64,000 bases of DNA from Oidiodendron maius Zn (lineage: Eukaryota > Ascomycota > Leotiomycetes > Myxotrichaceae): assembly GCA_000827325.1 (NCBI GenBank), contig KN832870.1:5766001-5830000 (forward strand), given 5' to 3'. Numbering within the stretch: position 1 is the first letter of the stretch; every line of letters starts with the position of its first letter. Made by a program: the position numbers and the translations under genes. The notes below the pieces were generated by a model, which was given only the letters and a program-made list of their open reading frames with translations, was not told where the DNA came from and ran no database searches. Positions 11,031-21,516 of this stretch are shown here, one piece after another.

Positions 11031-11552
11031 ATGCGTCTTCTAGAGCGCAACAGCGCGGGGCAGCTCAGCCTGACTAAAGATCTCTTCGGCGACGACATTC
11101 CCAAATATGCTATACTTTCGCACACCTGGGGAATGGATACAGAGGAGGTCACCTTTAAAGATATTATGGACGGCACTGGTGAGGACAAGCCTGGTAATGA
11201 TAAAATCCGGTGCGGAGAACAAGCCAAGCGCGACCGCTTGCGCTTCTTTTGGGTCGATACCTGCTGTATCGACAAATCCAATGCCGTCGAGCTCCAGGAG
11301 GCTATCAACTCCATGTTCCGCTGGTACCGAAATGCGGCCAAATGCTACGTCTATCACTTCAACTGCTCACTATGGGCGAGGTACCGGAATTGCCTATCGG
11401 AACAGATCGAGCCCAGAAGGAGAGGCAGTCTCTCGTACTGTCTCGGAGGGAAAGCACCATCTGATCCGCACAATTGGAGGCCGAACATAGATGCGGTACG
11501 AGCGACCATCAAATACGCCATAAGCACAGGCCGACTAGACCAGAGATGTTGA
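11031..11552 (+). pseudogene. Truncated HET-domain gene
   Basis: The first 105 or so residues match the N-terminal half of a heterokaryon-incompatibility (HET) domain: IPKYAILSHTWG, then FFWVDTCCIDKS and LQEAINSMFRWYRNA. Homology ends soon after the CYVY motif, and the later HET blocks are missing. HET domains trigger cell death on non-self recognition. This copy is a broken remnant. A whole HET gene of the same type lies at 45419-47053. Confidence 0.75.
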
Positions 11553-12483
11553 ATAGACACCAGCAAGTCAAACCACCCAGCGATGAATTTTAACCCCCGT
11601 CCCCCTTCCCTCCCCCCAACTAACCACACCACGCACCCTCGTGACCCAGCAGGTCTCGCTTCAACCGCTGTAGATAGGACGTTGAACACTTGGAGGAATT
11701 ATCTTCAAGCCCACTTGCTATTGACTAACCCACGAGACCCTGTAGAAGATAAAGGATATTTGGATTGGATTTAACTGTACAGCGCACGTATTGTATGGGC
11801 TTAGACGAGACTATTGGCTGAATCGAAAGAAGCGAATTATGTAACTACACTAGTGCCCTTTAAGGCTTTTAGCCGGGCGTAATAGACTTCATTCATTCAT
11901 TCCAGCTCAGGATACTGAATGAATTTTCAAAGTCCCGTCCCTCGACCACTAGAGGCTCACGTTATCTTTCTATGTACAATCAAACTTCTCTAAGCAATGT
12001 GGACTTCGCAGAGTGCATTCATTGCACAATACCATCATCTTCGAGTTACACATTCGAGCAAATGAATTCGAGGTTTGCAAGCGTGGTGCTTCGCTCATAG
12101 ACCTTCTTCTTCAATCCATCGGGCGCACGTCAACCATATGATATAGTATCAAACGCTTACAATGGCTAATGATAAGTAAACAAGTCATGGCGCACATGAC
12201 TAATGGTGTGCGATGAAGGGCCTGCACACACAGATGGATCGGAATACGAAGGCAAATATGCTAATGGCGATCATCCGATTTCTGTTCTGCTCAGCGGACC
12301 AAGCGTATAAGATATGAAGTTTAGCGCAGAACACAACGATCAAGGCGGAGTAGGGAATATCGGAAAAGCACGCTTGCACTACACTTTTCTGATCTCAGGG
12401 CAAGTTGTCCGTTACTGTTGAGATGCCGAAGGCCATTTCAGATCTTATGCGGCTGCTTTAAAGTTGGAGAGCGGCAAGATAGT
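11553..12483. other. Region without a recognised gene
   Basis: I see no gene here. Short open frames exist but none shows a known motif. The region separates the HET remnant from the duplicated amadoriase end. Confidence 0.4.
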
Positions 12484-13015
12484 AGTTCCTGGCTACTCAG
12501 ACTCGCTTTTCATCTGCACAGGTGGCTCGTAAGTTCACTCCCCGCCCCCAAAATAATATGAAAGGACATGGCCATCTTACTCGATTGGCGTAGTGGCCAT
12601 TGCTTCAAGCCTTCAAATTCCTGCCAATCCTCGGAAAAGTAAGTATCACAGGTATATAATGTTTACTATTCGTCCGTCGAGCTAACCCAGACCCCATAGC
12701 ACGTTAAAAACCAAGTAGAGCGCGTTTCCGATCAGTTCACGCCGTTGTGGAAGTGGCGCATTGCTGAAGAAGGCAAGAAAAATAATGGGTTATCAGAAGG
12801 AGAGAGAGGCCCTGGGAGATGTCCAAACTTGAAATGGCCGATCGTGAGTATCTTGTTTCCAGTCGTAGATTTTGCACGCCTTCACTAACAGAGAGCTCCT
12901 CTAGCGTGTGACTTTAAGTTTAAGCAGGTAAAAACTCATATCTTTCTCATAACCCTGTGAGCATAGCTAATAACTTCCACAGAGATCACTGCAGAGACTT
13001 TAAGAAAGTTCTGGA
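12484..13015 (+). pseudogene. Duplicated 3' end of the amadoriase gene
   Basis: From gttcctggctactcagactcg onward this segment matches the 3' part of the amadoriase gene (from about 9047), including both the exons (GYSDSLFICTGGS, AFKFLPILG, HVKNQVERVSDQFTPLWKW) and the intron positions. Many differences lie at third codon positions and in introns. Nothing upstream of 12484 resembles the rest of the gene, so it is a 5'-truncated copy. A small insertion by the SGHAFKF motif changes local spacing. The coding-type substitution pattern suggests that the parent copy was functional after duplication. Confidence 0.75.
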
Positions 13016-13338
13016 TTACATTCAACGACATTGCTAACAAAGGGCCCGTCGGGAAGATGAGAGGTTAGACTGGTGGAGGTGACAGATATACAAACAAAAT
13101 TTACACATAAAATCATAAAAGCGAATCTACCAAAATAGAGATTTGCGTTATTGAACATGGAGACTATCTCTCAGATGCAATTTAGGGTTAGGGCTCTTTG
13201 ACACACATGACGAAACTATCACACTTTCTATTCTTCGAGGAATTTATTGCGGGCGAGGTGCGGACAGACAAGGCCGGGGGTCTCAACAAAGTGCCAATAA
13301 CGCAAAATGCCAAGGGTGGCGTCTGCGGAGGGGTTGCC
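13016..13338. other. Short intergenic region
   Basis: Between the amadoriase duplicate and the LINE fragment. No gene seen. Confidence 0.35.
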
Positions 13339-13931
13339 TCAGCTTGTACCAGCCTGTGCTAGCATCTCGGTTCGTTGAGCATCCCATCTGCTACGTCTGA
13401 AAAGAAAGTGCTTGACCATTTCTCTTGCTTTACCGCATATACATAAGTCTGATTTCTGACACTCCAGTCTGGTGGAGGTACCCATTCGTGTCATTCCCGT
13501 TCGGAGCTGTGCCGGTACATTCCCTTCTCTCCCCTTGAGGCGGTCGTAGAGAATACGAGTATATCGCCCGACTGATGATGGCCTGGATTCCTTCTCGGTT
13601 CGCTGATGGTCCTGTGACCCATGCAGCATAATCATCGACGAAGGCCACTGCCCCTCCATTGGAGTAGGTCGACATTAAAGAAGAGGAACAGAACCGACCA
13701 GAGCAATGTCCCTTGTGACAGCCCTGGCTGCGATAACTCACATTCTTCAGAAGCGCTCCCGTTGATTAGTATAGTGGCTGTTCGTTTAGAGCAGAAGGCA
13801 TCGATCCATCTCACCAGAGGTGGCGGGATTCCTCTTGCAGCCAGCCTCTGGAGCAGTCGTTCCTTGCACATGCCATTGTACGCCCCTTTCATGTCAAATG
13901 TGATTAGTTTAGGACTCTTCTGGACCCCCAC
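13339..13931 (-). mobile_element. LINE (Tad-like) reverse transcriptase fragment
   Basis: Minus-strand remains of a non-LTR retrotransposon. The reverse transcriptase blocks appear in order as ITFDMKGAYNGM, GLSQGTLLWSVLF and AFVDDYAAW (the DD catalytic pair), followed by the C-terminal cysteine-rich tail (LCICGKAREMVKHFLF). These blocks fall in three overlapping frames (13632-13931, 13430-13741 and 13339-13659), so at least two frameshifts have occurred. The 5' ORF, endonuclease and most of the polymerase are missing. The fragment lies just beyond the stop of the trypsin-fold gene and may have cut it short. Confidence 0.75.
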
Positions 13932-14032
13932 GCATTATTGATGGACACTTACACGAGCAGGAGGGCCTGTTCAGTAGAGCGTTGCTTCCTGGCCCTGAAG
14001 TGATTCGTTCTCCACTTGAGACCCAAGTTGCG

Positions 14033-15170
14033 CTATGAATAGTCCATGTCCATTGTGTGATCTTGGTTCTTGACCGGGAAATATCCTTTGGATGGCGTGG
14101 GTAGGTCGACTTCTCTGCCAACACGATCATTAATATCTCGAAATACCTGTTGTGCTGGTACAACGTATGCCAGTTGACTTCCACTATATCCTGAAATAAT
14201 ATGCCCCAAAAGATTTCCCGTATCGAAATCGAGCACCCAAGTCCCACAGTCCCCATTCACTGTTTGCGTCAGGGGGTTTTCAGGGGATTGGGGCCTTGAC
14301 ATAGCACTAAACTCACCAAATTCTCCATCAAGACGGCTTACCTGCCAAAGCTCTTGGAAGATTTTGCATCCCGGGGGCTTTGCAAAGGATGAAGCACCAG
14401 ACATTATTCCTTCAGCAGCACTATCGAGAGAACCAAGACAAATTAATACCCGCATCTTCTTGCCTGTGCCGAGGGCATGTGGATATATACATCGGTCTGC
14501 AGAAAGAACCCTGTTCGCCAACAACTCTGAAGATGGCACATTGGCTAATTGTACAGCTTCCGGTTTGTCAATTCTTATAAGAGCCCAATCAAGAGGACTC
14601 CCAAGTGGTGCTGATCTGAAAAAAGAGCCAAATCTGATAAGGTCATTGAACTCTTGTGTGGGAACACCTGTTGATTCGGAATCTGGCCTATTGTTACATG
14701 GCCCAAAAAAGAGTGAGGCATCAGATCCCTTAATCTCGGCTGATTCAAGAGAGTGGCTTGAGTCTGATGATACGTTTCCGTCGCTTGATCAGTATTATGT
14801 GCATGATACGCATGTCTTGCACAAATCTCTCACCTTGGCTACCCGATATCGAATCATCTCCTTCATCCAAGAGACTGGCAGGCTGATCCGGTCCATAAAA
14901 TGCAAATTCGAAATCTTGATCAGATGTATGTTCGGCTCCTTTTACCTCATAAAAAGCATGAGCGACTGTGAGACCATAAAACTTGTTTTCAATGCAGACA
15001 AGACCTCCAAGAGTGGCCCTCTGTGGCGCGGAGGAAAAATCTTGTGAGACTAGGATATTTATCCCACAACTTCTCACAGGGCCACCCAAATAAATACCTG
15101 GCACTAGTAATGGAACTTCGGGACTCTTTTCTAGAGTCAAACGTCGAGGAAGTCGTGAGCTCTCAGCCAT
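14033..15170 (-). CDS. Trypsin-fold peptidase-like protein with Cys nucleophile
   Basis: Two exons, 14834-15170 and 14033-14763, joined in phase by a 70-nt intron, give about 355 residues. The layout is that of a chymotrypsin/trypsin fold: TLGGLVCIENKFYGLTVAHAF carries the candidate catalytic His, LDWALIRID the candidate Asp, and NGDCGTWVLD the nucleophile motif, here GDCG instead of the usual GDSG. The next strand (LLGHIISGYSGSQLAYVVPA) is typical of fungal members, which can be effector domains of NLR-like proteins. No signal peptide is evident, so it is probably cytosolic. Whether the C-terminus is native is unclear, since a LINE fragment begins about 100 bp further on. A solo LTR ends 35 bp upstream of the start codon. 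Confidence 0.65.
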
Positions 15171-15204
15171 TCGTTGCTTTTCACAATTATTCGAGTATTG
15201 GGTT

Positions 15205-15461
15205 TATTGACTAAGTCCTAGGGCTTCAAGTCCATTTACACGTATAATGCAGTTGCCTATTAGGCCACCCACTGGTGCCTATAGGGTGACTAAGTGGGAG
15301 CCTATTTAGTGACTCAATTGAGTGCGTGGTATTGAGCATAAGAGGCTCTAGTTCTCCTGAATCTCTTCTTACTTTAGTTGTCTCCGCATCACTCAATATA
15401 ACACTGAGTTTCACCTTGATTCCTGACTACGACCTGTGCACTACGTGACCTCAGCTCAAGA
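15205..15461 (-). mobile_element. Solo LTR, family A, copy 3 (fossil)
   Basis: A 257-bp LTR flanked by 5-bp duplication gggtt (15200-15204 and 15462-15466). It is nearly identical to the copy at 4354-4610. It sits directly upstream of the trypsin-fold gene and could have changed its promoter. Confidence 0.85.
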
Positions 15462-15466
15462 GGGTT

Positions 15467-16635
15467 TACATTATAATGAAAGCATAGTAGCTACTATAAA
15501 AGGTTGGTGAGGAGTCGAATGGCCCAGAGCTTTCTTTTAAGATTCATCAAAATATCTCCGTCTCGTTCCTCTTCGATGGATATGATGACGGCATTAAATG
15601 CAAAGAGGAAGGATAGTAGGTAGATCCCTGGTGTATGCGGTTCAACGGCGGAATACAAGCCGACTCGTTCATGCGCTAGTCGGATTCCTCCGGCCAGCCA
15701 CGTAGTGCCATGTGACAAGGCCATGCCTAGCTCGGAAGAATACGAATGGCCAATCGTATCGGATGTATATCTCTAGTCTGAATGCGCTGCGGTCGTGGTA
15801 TGGGAGGAGCTAGTGTGTGGCTGATTCTTTGGCGTGGCATGAGAAGTCTCGTGTGGACTTGCGGATATTGCCAGCTTCGGAATTCTTGAGTGCGAATCCT
15901 GATATGCTGTCTGAGGTATCATCTATCGTTCTGAGTGAGAACCCACTAGTCTACTAGAAGCAGACCTCTTCCTCACGCGAGATGGCAAGATCTTTCTTCA
16001 CTTCAATCTCACATTGGGTTGCCCAAGGGTGTGACGCCATACTCCTCGAATTATACGACGCCTTCCAAGCCGCTCAGACAGAGCCGACGCGCGTTGGAAT
16101 GTACGCACTTGTCATTCAAGGGGGCGGACGCATTTCGGGGTTACAACCAATCAGCCTATGATATCGAAGTATCGATCTCTCAAATTGTTAGAGACACGAG
16201 TCTCGCTGCCATGTGAGAAAGCTGTGTCGTACATCGTCTGCATGAGAGCACCTTGCTCCATAGCTCACTTGAGCCGGGAGTCTGATAAAGGCACACCAAT
16301 TTATGCACAGAATAGAGCAGGCAATTCGACCGGACGGGTGGTTCCTCCAAGTTCTTACTGTCGAAAGATGCTACACGGAAAGCGAGATTATCGCACCCCT
16401 ATCCGAGGAGTTAAATTTGGCCTGGTTGTCCCTGCAGTCTCAAATCTTCTGCTGACTCCTTGCACATATCCTGGGGTTGTATATATTCAGGGAATATGAT
16501 TTTGAGAGGTTGGGCAAGGTCTTCCAATTAGGGAAAGCTCGTTACCTCCCTCATACAAGCCAGCCATGGTAAAGCATCATCTCCACATATTGCAGCCTCT
16601 ACCAAACACTTTTGTATCTCTTGCCGTTATATATC
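15467..16635. other. Region without a recognised gene
   Basis: Several open frames of 60-110 codons occur on both strands, but none has a motif I recognise and none has a convincing exon structure. The last part is the 3' flank of the rhodopsin-like gene. Confidence 0.35.
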
Positions 16636-17927
16636 TTACACTACTACCCCAAGTTCTTCATCTGTCGACCCATTCCCCAAAGTATTCTCATTGCCATTCG
16701 CTTTCTGCTGTTGTACTCCTACGACAGGCGTGAGGGAAATGTCATCCTCAGTCAGCGTGTTATCGCTGCTCATCTGCGCCCAGCCCGCCTTTTTTTTGGC
16801 CGGTCGACGTTCTGTCGTGGCTGAAGAATTCACAGGCCGAGGTGCCTGTTTGCGGAGGGCGTAGAGGGTAGGGAAGTTGGCGACTATCGCGGCAACAAGG
16901 GATTCGGTCTGGGTAGATGAGACGTTAGTTGTCTCCAGGTCCCATATTAGACTACTTTAGACTCGGTTGACTTACAGACGCCCAGATTGTTCGGTCCGCT
17001 TGCTCGAGCCCATGGGAGAAGTTTATAGGAAGGCGAAAAATGGATATTATGATTAGAAATATGCCTAGGGAGAAGATGGCAATAAGGCGGAGTTTGCTGT
17101 AAAGTATCAGTAAAGGACGAGCACTGCGTAGTATAAGTTGAAGGATGACGAATGGTAGACACTCACGCCACGAAAGACCTTCGAACTGATATCAAACTTG
17201 GCATGGGAAGCCCAATGAGCATGATATCGGTGGCAATGTTGAGGGCAACGAGGGTGATGAGTTGGTCACGTGCCTGAGAGCAGAGACCTACAGGACGATC
17301 TTAGACCTTGAATCTTTGCGCTGATTAAGTGAAGAGAGGAAGAAGGGGCTCGCATACCTGGGTCAGGCTCAACCTGCCAGTAGAGATACAGAGGGCGGCA
17401 GTCTGTAAATGTGACTACTTGAATCACCACGTATGTTGCAGCCAGCATTCCCCAGCATATATTTATTATTAGATCCATGCTGGGAAGACCGAACAGTAGC
17501 TTTTTGCATAGTAATAAGACGACGCACTTCTGAAGCCAAATGCTGCAGTGCTCGCACCCCTCATTAGCGATGATCTTCAAACCATAAGCCAGGACGAGGG
17601 CGGCCTTTACTAGGAATTATAGAACAAACGGTCGACCAGTGTCAACTTGCCCCCCACTTCCCTCTGGTAGATCTCTGTTGCTCCAAACACATGGTGCGCG
17701 CGAAATGCCTCGTCGACGTTGTTGTTCCCCCATAAGAGCACAACATGTATTATAGCGCATCGCGCAACCAAAAAGAAAATGCAAAGCAAAGTGAGTTTAT
17801 CACTGGTGTCGAACTTCTGGCCACGAATTTTCCGCATGATGAGGCGGAGAGCCATAATAGCCATGGCGATCCAGGTGAAGACCCACATGATAATCATGGT
17901 CCGAACTGTATCGCCGGACAAATCCAT
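16636..17927 (-). CDS. Fungal rhodopsin-like integral membrane protein
   Basis: Five exons (17611-17927, 17358-17542, 17167-17287, 16976-17096 and 16636-16908) join in phase through introns of 67-70 nt. They give 338 residues with seven hydrophobic stretches and a polar tail. Motifs match the fungal rhodopsin-domain family (related to Pth11-type proteins): an R-K-I-R-G-Q-K-F-D loop after helix 2, LTLVDRLFYNSYIWLQK leading into helix 3, the TDCRP loop, ATDIMLIGLPMP in helix 5, and WASTESLVAAIVANFP in helix 7. The cytosolic tail is Ser/Thr-rich (NSSATTERRPAKKKAGW). The ligand is unknown. The gene looks complete. Confidence 0.85.
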
Positions 17928-18366
17928 TTTGACAACAGAAGGGGAAGTGGCAATTCAAGGATATGGAAGAGGATACAGGGCTGGCTCTACGGAGCTTTAT
18001 GGATCAACGATCACTGTGCACTAAGAAAGGACGGGCCAGAGGGCGCACATCGTTGCCGTGACAAGAAGGCCTAGGCCCTCTCCTGTAGTAGTGCTGAATC
18101 CTCCCGCACTGTTAATGAAAGTGCCAGAGTTGGTGAAAGCCATTCCACCAAACTAACGTGCGTCAGCTGCAGAGAAATCGTCGAAGAATCTCAGTTCCCG
18201 CTCCGCACTATCTTTCCCCCAGAAGTCCAGTATTTGCCACAAGTCGCCCGTGCCGTGCCCCTCAATTTTTCGCAGCCAGGTCGATCGTCTCACTCCTCTG
18301 AATCTCTTGACACACTGAGTCGTCAGCCATCCGGTGCTGTCGGATCCATTCGAGCCCCGGAGCAAA
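17928..18366. other. Region without a recognised gene
   Basis: Upstream flank of the rhodopsin-like gene, presumably including its promoter. No other gene is supported. Confidence 0.35.
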
Positions 18367-18600
18367 ATGAAAGGTTTGGGATCTGTCTTCGCTCCCTGGG
18401 CGCTCCTCGCCTTGTCCTCGGCTGTGTGGCTATCGAGATGGCAACTCCTCCAGATTCAGAAGTATTTCTACGTTGGAGGCAAATATGTATCTATGGACTC
18501 TGGCACTTCGTTCGTGGACTAGATGTTCGTAGAGACGCTATCACTGGCACTTCCACAAAGAATCAACGTCTTGAGAGGTGGTAGAGGAGTAAGAGGACTT
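18367..18600 (+). pseudogene. N-terminal remnant of a secreted alpha/beta hydrolase
   Basis: Begins with a hydrophobic leader (MKGLGSVFAPWALLALSSAV) followed by QKYFYVGGKYV. I associate this motif with a family of secreted fungal alpha/beta hydrolases, where it is followed by a Q-M-[FY]-V-E-x-L segment. Here the frame closes after GTSFVD, and a MFVETLSLALPQ segment follows immediately. The catalytic part is absent, so this is a broken gene end. Confidence 0.5.
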
Positions 18601-18809
18601 TGCTAGATGGTCGGACTGACCAGTAAATAGCATACTTTGATGTGCTACACGGGGCAAGCCTTTTTGACAGTTATAAATGCGATAGGATTGCTCTGCATTA
18701 TAATAAACTTCCTAACTAGTCTCCACTTGTATCGGCTTTGTATCGTTGGTTCTGCTCTCCTTAATTGATCACCTCTATAGATCACAAAGTAAGACTTCGA
18801 TTATGCAAA

Positions 18810-19083
18810 CTATATATCAAGCCCGTCAACACAGTCCGTAGCTTTGCTCCCGTTCCCTGGGTCCACATTGCCACCGCTCGAGTGTTGACTGGAGGAGTCG
18901 TTGGCGGATTCCCTAGTTTCATCAATTGGCCGCTCAGGAACCAGGAGAACGGCCAAGGTGGTCGCTGGAATTGTGATGAAGAACATGACAAAGCAACAAT
19001 GAGGTTCACCATAGGCTTAGCTTGGGCCGCTCCGATCGCAAATGAAAGACAGGATCCAATAGACTCGAATGAGTGAATGAGGC
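18810..19083 (-). pseudogene. UNC93-like (DUF895) MFS protein, C-terminal remnant
   Basis: The minus strand encodes SFESIGSCLSFAIGAA and MVNLIVAL, then after a one-base frame change FFITIPATTLAVLLVPERP and a hydrophilic tail ending at 18810. The pattern (ES-x-G-S near an AxGIGAA helix, then NLIVA) is that of fungal UNC93-like membrane proteins. Only the last two helices and tail remain. The frameshift and missing upstream exons make it a pseudogene. Confidence 0.55.
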
Positions 19084-19327
19084 CGACCGCAAGTGTGAGA
19101 GTCTCTAGATCATCGAAAAAGGAACCAGCTTGGTACTAGCGGCGGTAATGCCATGCGTTTCTGTAGTGATGGGCCTGGATGGCTCACTTTTTACAGAGCA
19201 CCCGATAGTACTTGATGACGAGGAGCGTGAAACGGAAGGTAAAAGCCTTCAGACATTTGCCTCGCTGAAAAAGTGACTAACGGGTAGCAGCTCCGAGCGG
19301 GGTTCAGAGGAGCAAGACCAAAATTAA

Positions 19328-20441
19328 CAATGCTCTCACGGAGAAGAAGTTCTTCGATGAGATCACGCTCTTCATCAAGAACAAATCTCACGAACATGAT
19401 TCTAGCCTTGAAAGTTTACCCAGGGACATCAGGATGGTCAGTGAGGGTGACCCCATCCAAGACTTGGATGGGCTTGGACTAGGCAAATGTGCAGGTGCGT
19501 ACTAAGGGGTCAATGCTGATATTGAGTGTATCTCTCACATCCGACAGATGACCCCATCCTGATAGAGGAGAGCATCTGCGAAGACTCTGACCAGAGTATG
19601 TGCTTGGAAACTGATCATGCGGCGGGTGGGCGAAATGTTGATGCGAACCAGCTAATGTCAATGAATTCAGTTGAAGTATTACCCTCTGACACCGATATAG
19701 CTTGCTTCGGGACACAAAGCAATAGCCTCCCTACAGAAGATCCATATGAGTCACTCTCCACGAGCACGAATCACCTCCCCGTCCTCGTACACCACACCAC
19801 ACCATCTCTGTAGCGACTGCTAAGGAGCAAGAGGGGAACCTGGAGTTGGACGGGGAGGACAATGCTGGTACCATCGGCGTTGAGTGCGCAACCAGCCATC
19901 GCTGTAGTGAGAGCTCAGATGATTCTAACGACGAAGAGTACGTCGAAGAGCCTCGACGACTTAGGAAACGGAAGGGGTTAGGTTCTCAAAAACTGTAAAG
20001 TATGTTCCTGACGGACCACAAGAAACACCAATGTCTCCTGCCGACACCCTCGATAACGAAAGTCAAGGGAGCTCGTCTGATGCGGCGTATGCGAGCGAGG
20101 AGATCCCAGTTAGCGGAGTACTCACACTCGAGGAGGTTGATGGGAGAATGCAATTCAACCTCACATTCTCTCAAGACCTACTACGACGTTTTCTTGGGCA
20201 AAAAAAAAGTGAGAGGAGCAACACTTCGAGAAGCACTTGTAGCGAGAGATCAACGTCGTCGCTTGTGCAAGGACGTGGCATGGCTGGCCGTGGCCGGTAT
20301 AAATTTAAGGCTAAAGACGACGAGAATATCATACAATGGAAAAAGGAAGGAAAATCGTGGGACGAGATTGCGAAGCTACTCCAAGGAAGTACCAAACAGT
20401 CGATTCAAGTGCGCTACAGCACCAAGTTAAAGACGAGTTGA
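19328..20441 (+). pseudogene. SANT/Myb-like DNA-binding gene, degraded
   Basis: The C-terminal block YKFKAKDDENIIQWKKEG followed by SWDEIAKLL and IQVRYSTKLK is a SANT/Myb-like helix-turn-helix. Before it lies an acidic region followed by a basic one (EYVEEPRRLRKRKG). The same order (acidic/basic region, short beta segment, SANT helix) is known in a repeated Eurotiomycete gene family. The parts lie in three frames (about 19328-19493, 19547-19813 with continuation near 19805-20000, and 20031-20441). One change is explained by an intron at about 19494-19547, but the others look like frame breaks. It could still be an expressed gene with introns I have missed. Confidence 0.5.
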
Positions 20442-21516
20442 AAGATAAGAAGGCTGGGGAGTGTAGGGCCATCGATGGTGGAAGAAATGCTTAGTGTGGG
20501 TGTTGCGTCGATGCGATGGTCGAGAGGCGTGTGGGCGAAGCTGTCGTGCGAGGAAGCTTCTGGAAGCGACATCAGGCTGCGCATTGGGCTATCAATACAA
20601 CCTCTTCCAGATCTTTAGGGGTCCACTGATCCTTATGGGCAGTGCCATTGTCCATGCCCGAGGCACACATGTTCACAGTCCAACATACTGTAGTTCTGAC
20701 AGTGATGCCTCTGGGAGCGTACACCTATGTGCGAAATTGGCGTCCTGTCTTCAAACACTTAAAGCATGTTTATGCGCACAGACCATCTAATAGCGGCACG
20801 GCTTAATATTTTTATCCGCACACGGTACTTCATGGGACTTCACGAACCCTACCGAAAGCGAGATGCGCTCTAATTAGGCAGTAAGGCAGAAATGGAGAGC
20901 GGCGCACTCGTGATGCTACAACTGGTTTTTCTGCCCATCACCATCAACGGCTGGACCACAATCGCGCCAAATCTCGCCCTCTCCAAGCATATTCTGATTC
21001 AGAACATGATCAGCAGTAAGTTACAGCTATGAGCGAAATCGGTGTCCTCTCTTCAAACATTTAAATGATTTAATGAATAATTTAAGCACATGGACCAGCT
21101 ACCCGATGAGTATTTGATCCATGCATCCTACAGTACAGTACAGTACTGTACTGTATCATTACTCAGGAAATATTGTTTCATTTGCTTCTCTTAGCTAGGC
21201 AACATTTGCCACAGAAGCAACGTAGAGAATGTACGATTATTAGGGGGCTGGGGTATGGGGAGAGTACAGCACAGTAATAATAAACTAATCGATGGCTAAC
21301 AATAACGCTTCGTAGTCCATAGAACTTAGCTCCTTCTGGGCCGTAGAATCTTATATTGGACAATGTGGACGACATAAATTTATTTTCAGCAAGCCTAACA
21401 CTACTAGTAGGATAAGCTAGTATTTCCTAAGGAATAAGAAAGGCCTGATTCTGTCCACAACGCGTTTAAGAGAAAGACTTTGGTTACGATGAGGCGAATG
21501 GGGCAGTGGGAGGGCC
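20442..21516. other. Region without a recognised gene
   Basis: No gene is supported. Two similar short segments (near 20730-20790 and 21030-21090: gcgaaattggcgtcctgtcttcaaacacttaaa and its near copy) suggest an old local duplication. A perfect palindrome of CAGTA units lies at 21129-21155. Confidence 0.4.

Noticed and set aside
12480-13020. A second full amadoriase gene
   Set aside because: No homology is found upstream of 12484, and the FAD-binding part is absent.
14364-15047. A 227-codon plus-strand open frame
   Set aside because: It is antisense to the trypsin-fold gene, whose minus-strand exons show family motifs and a phased intron. The plus frame has none.
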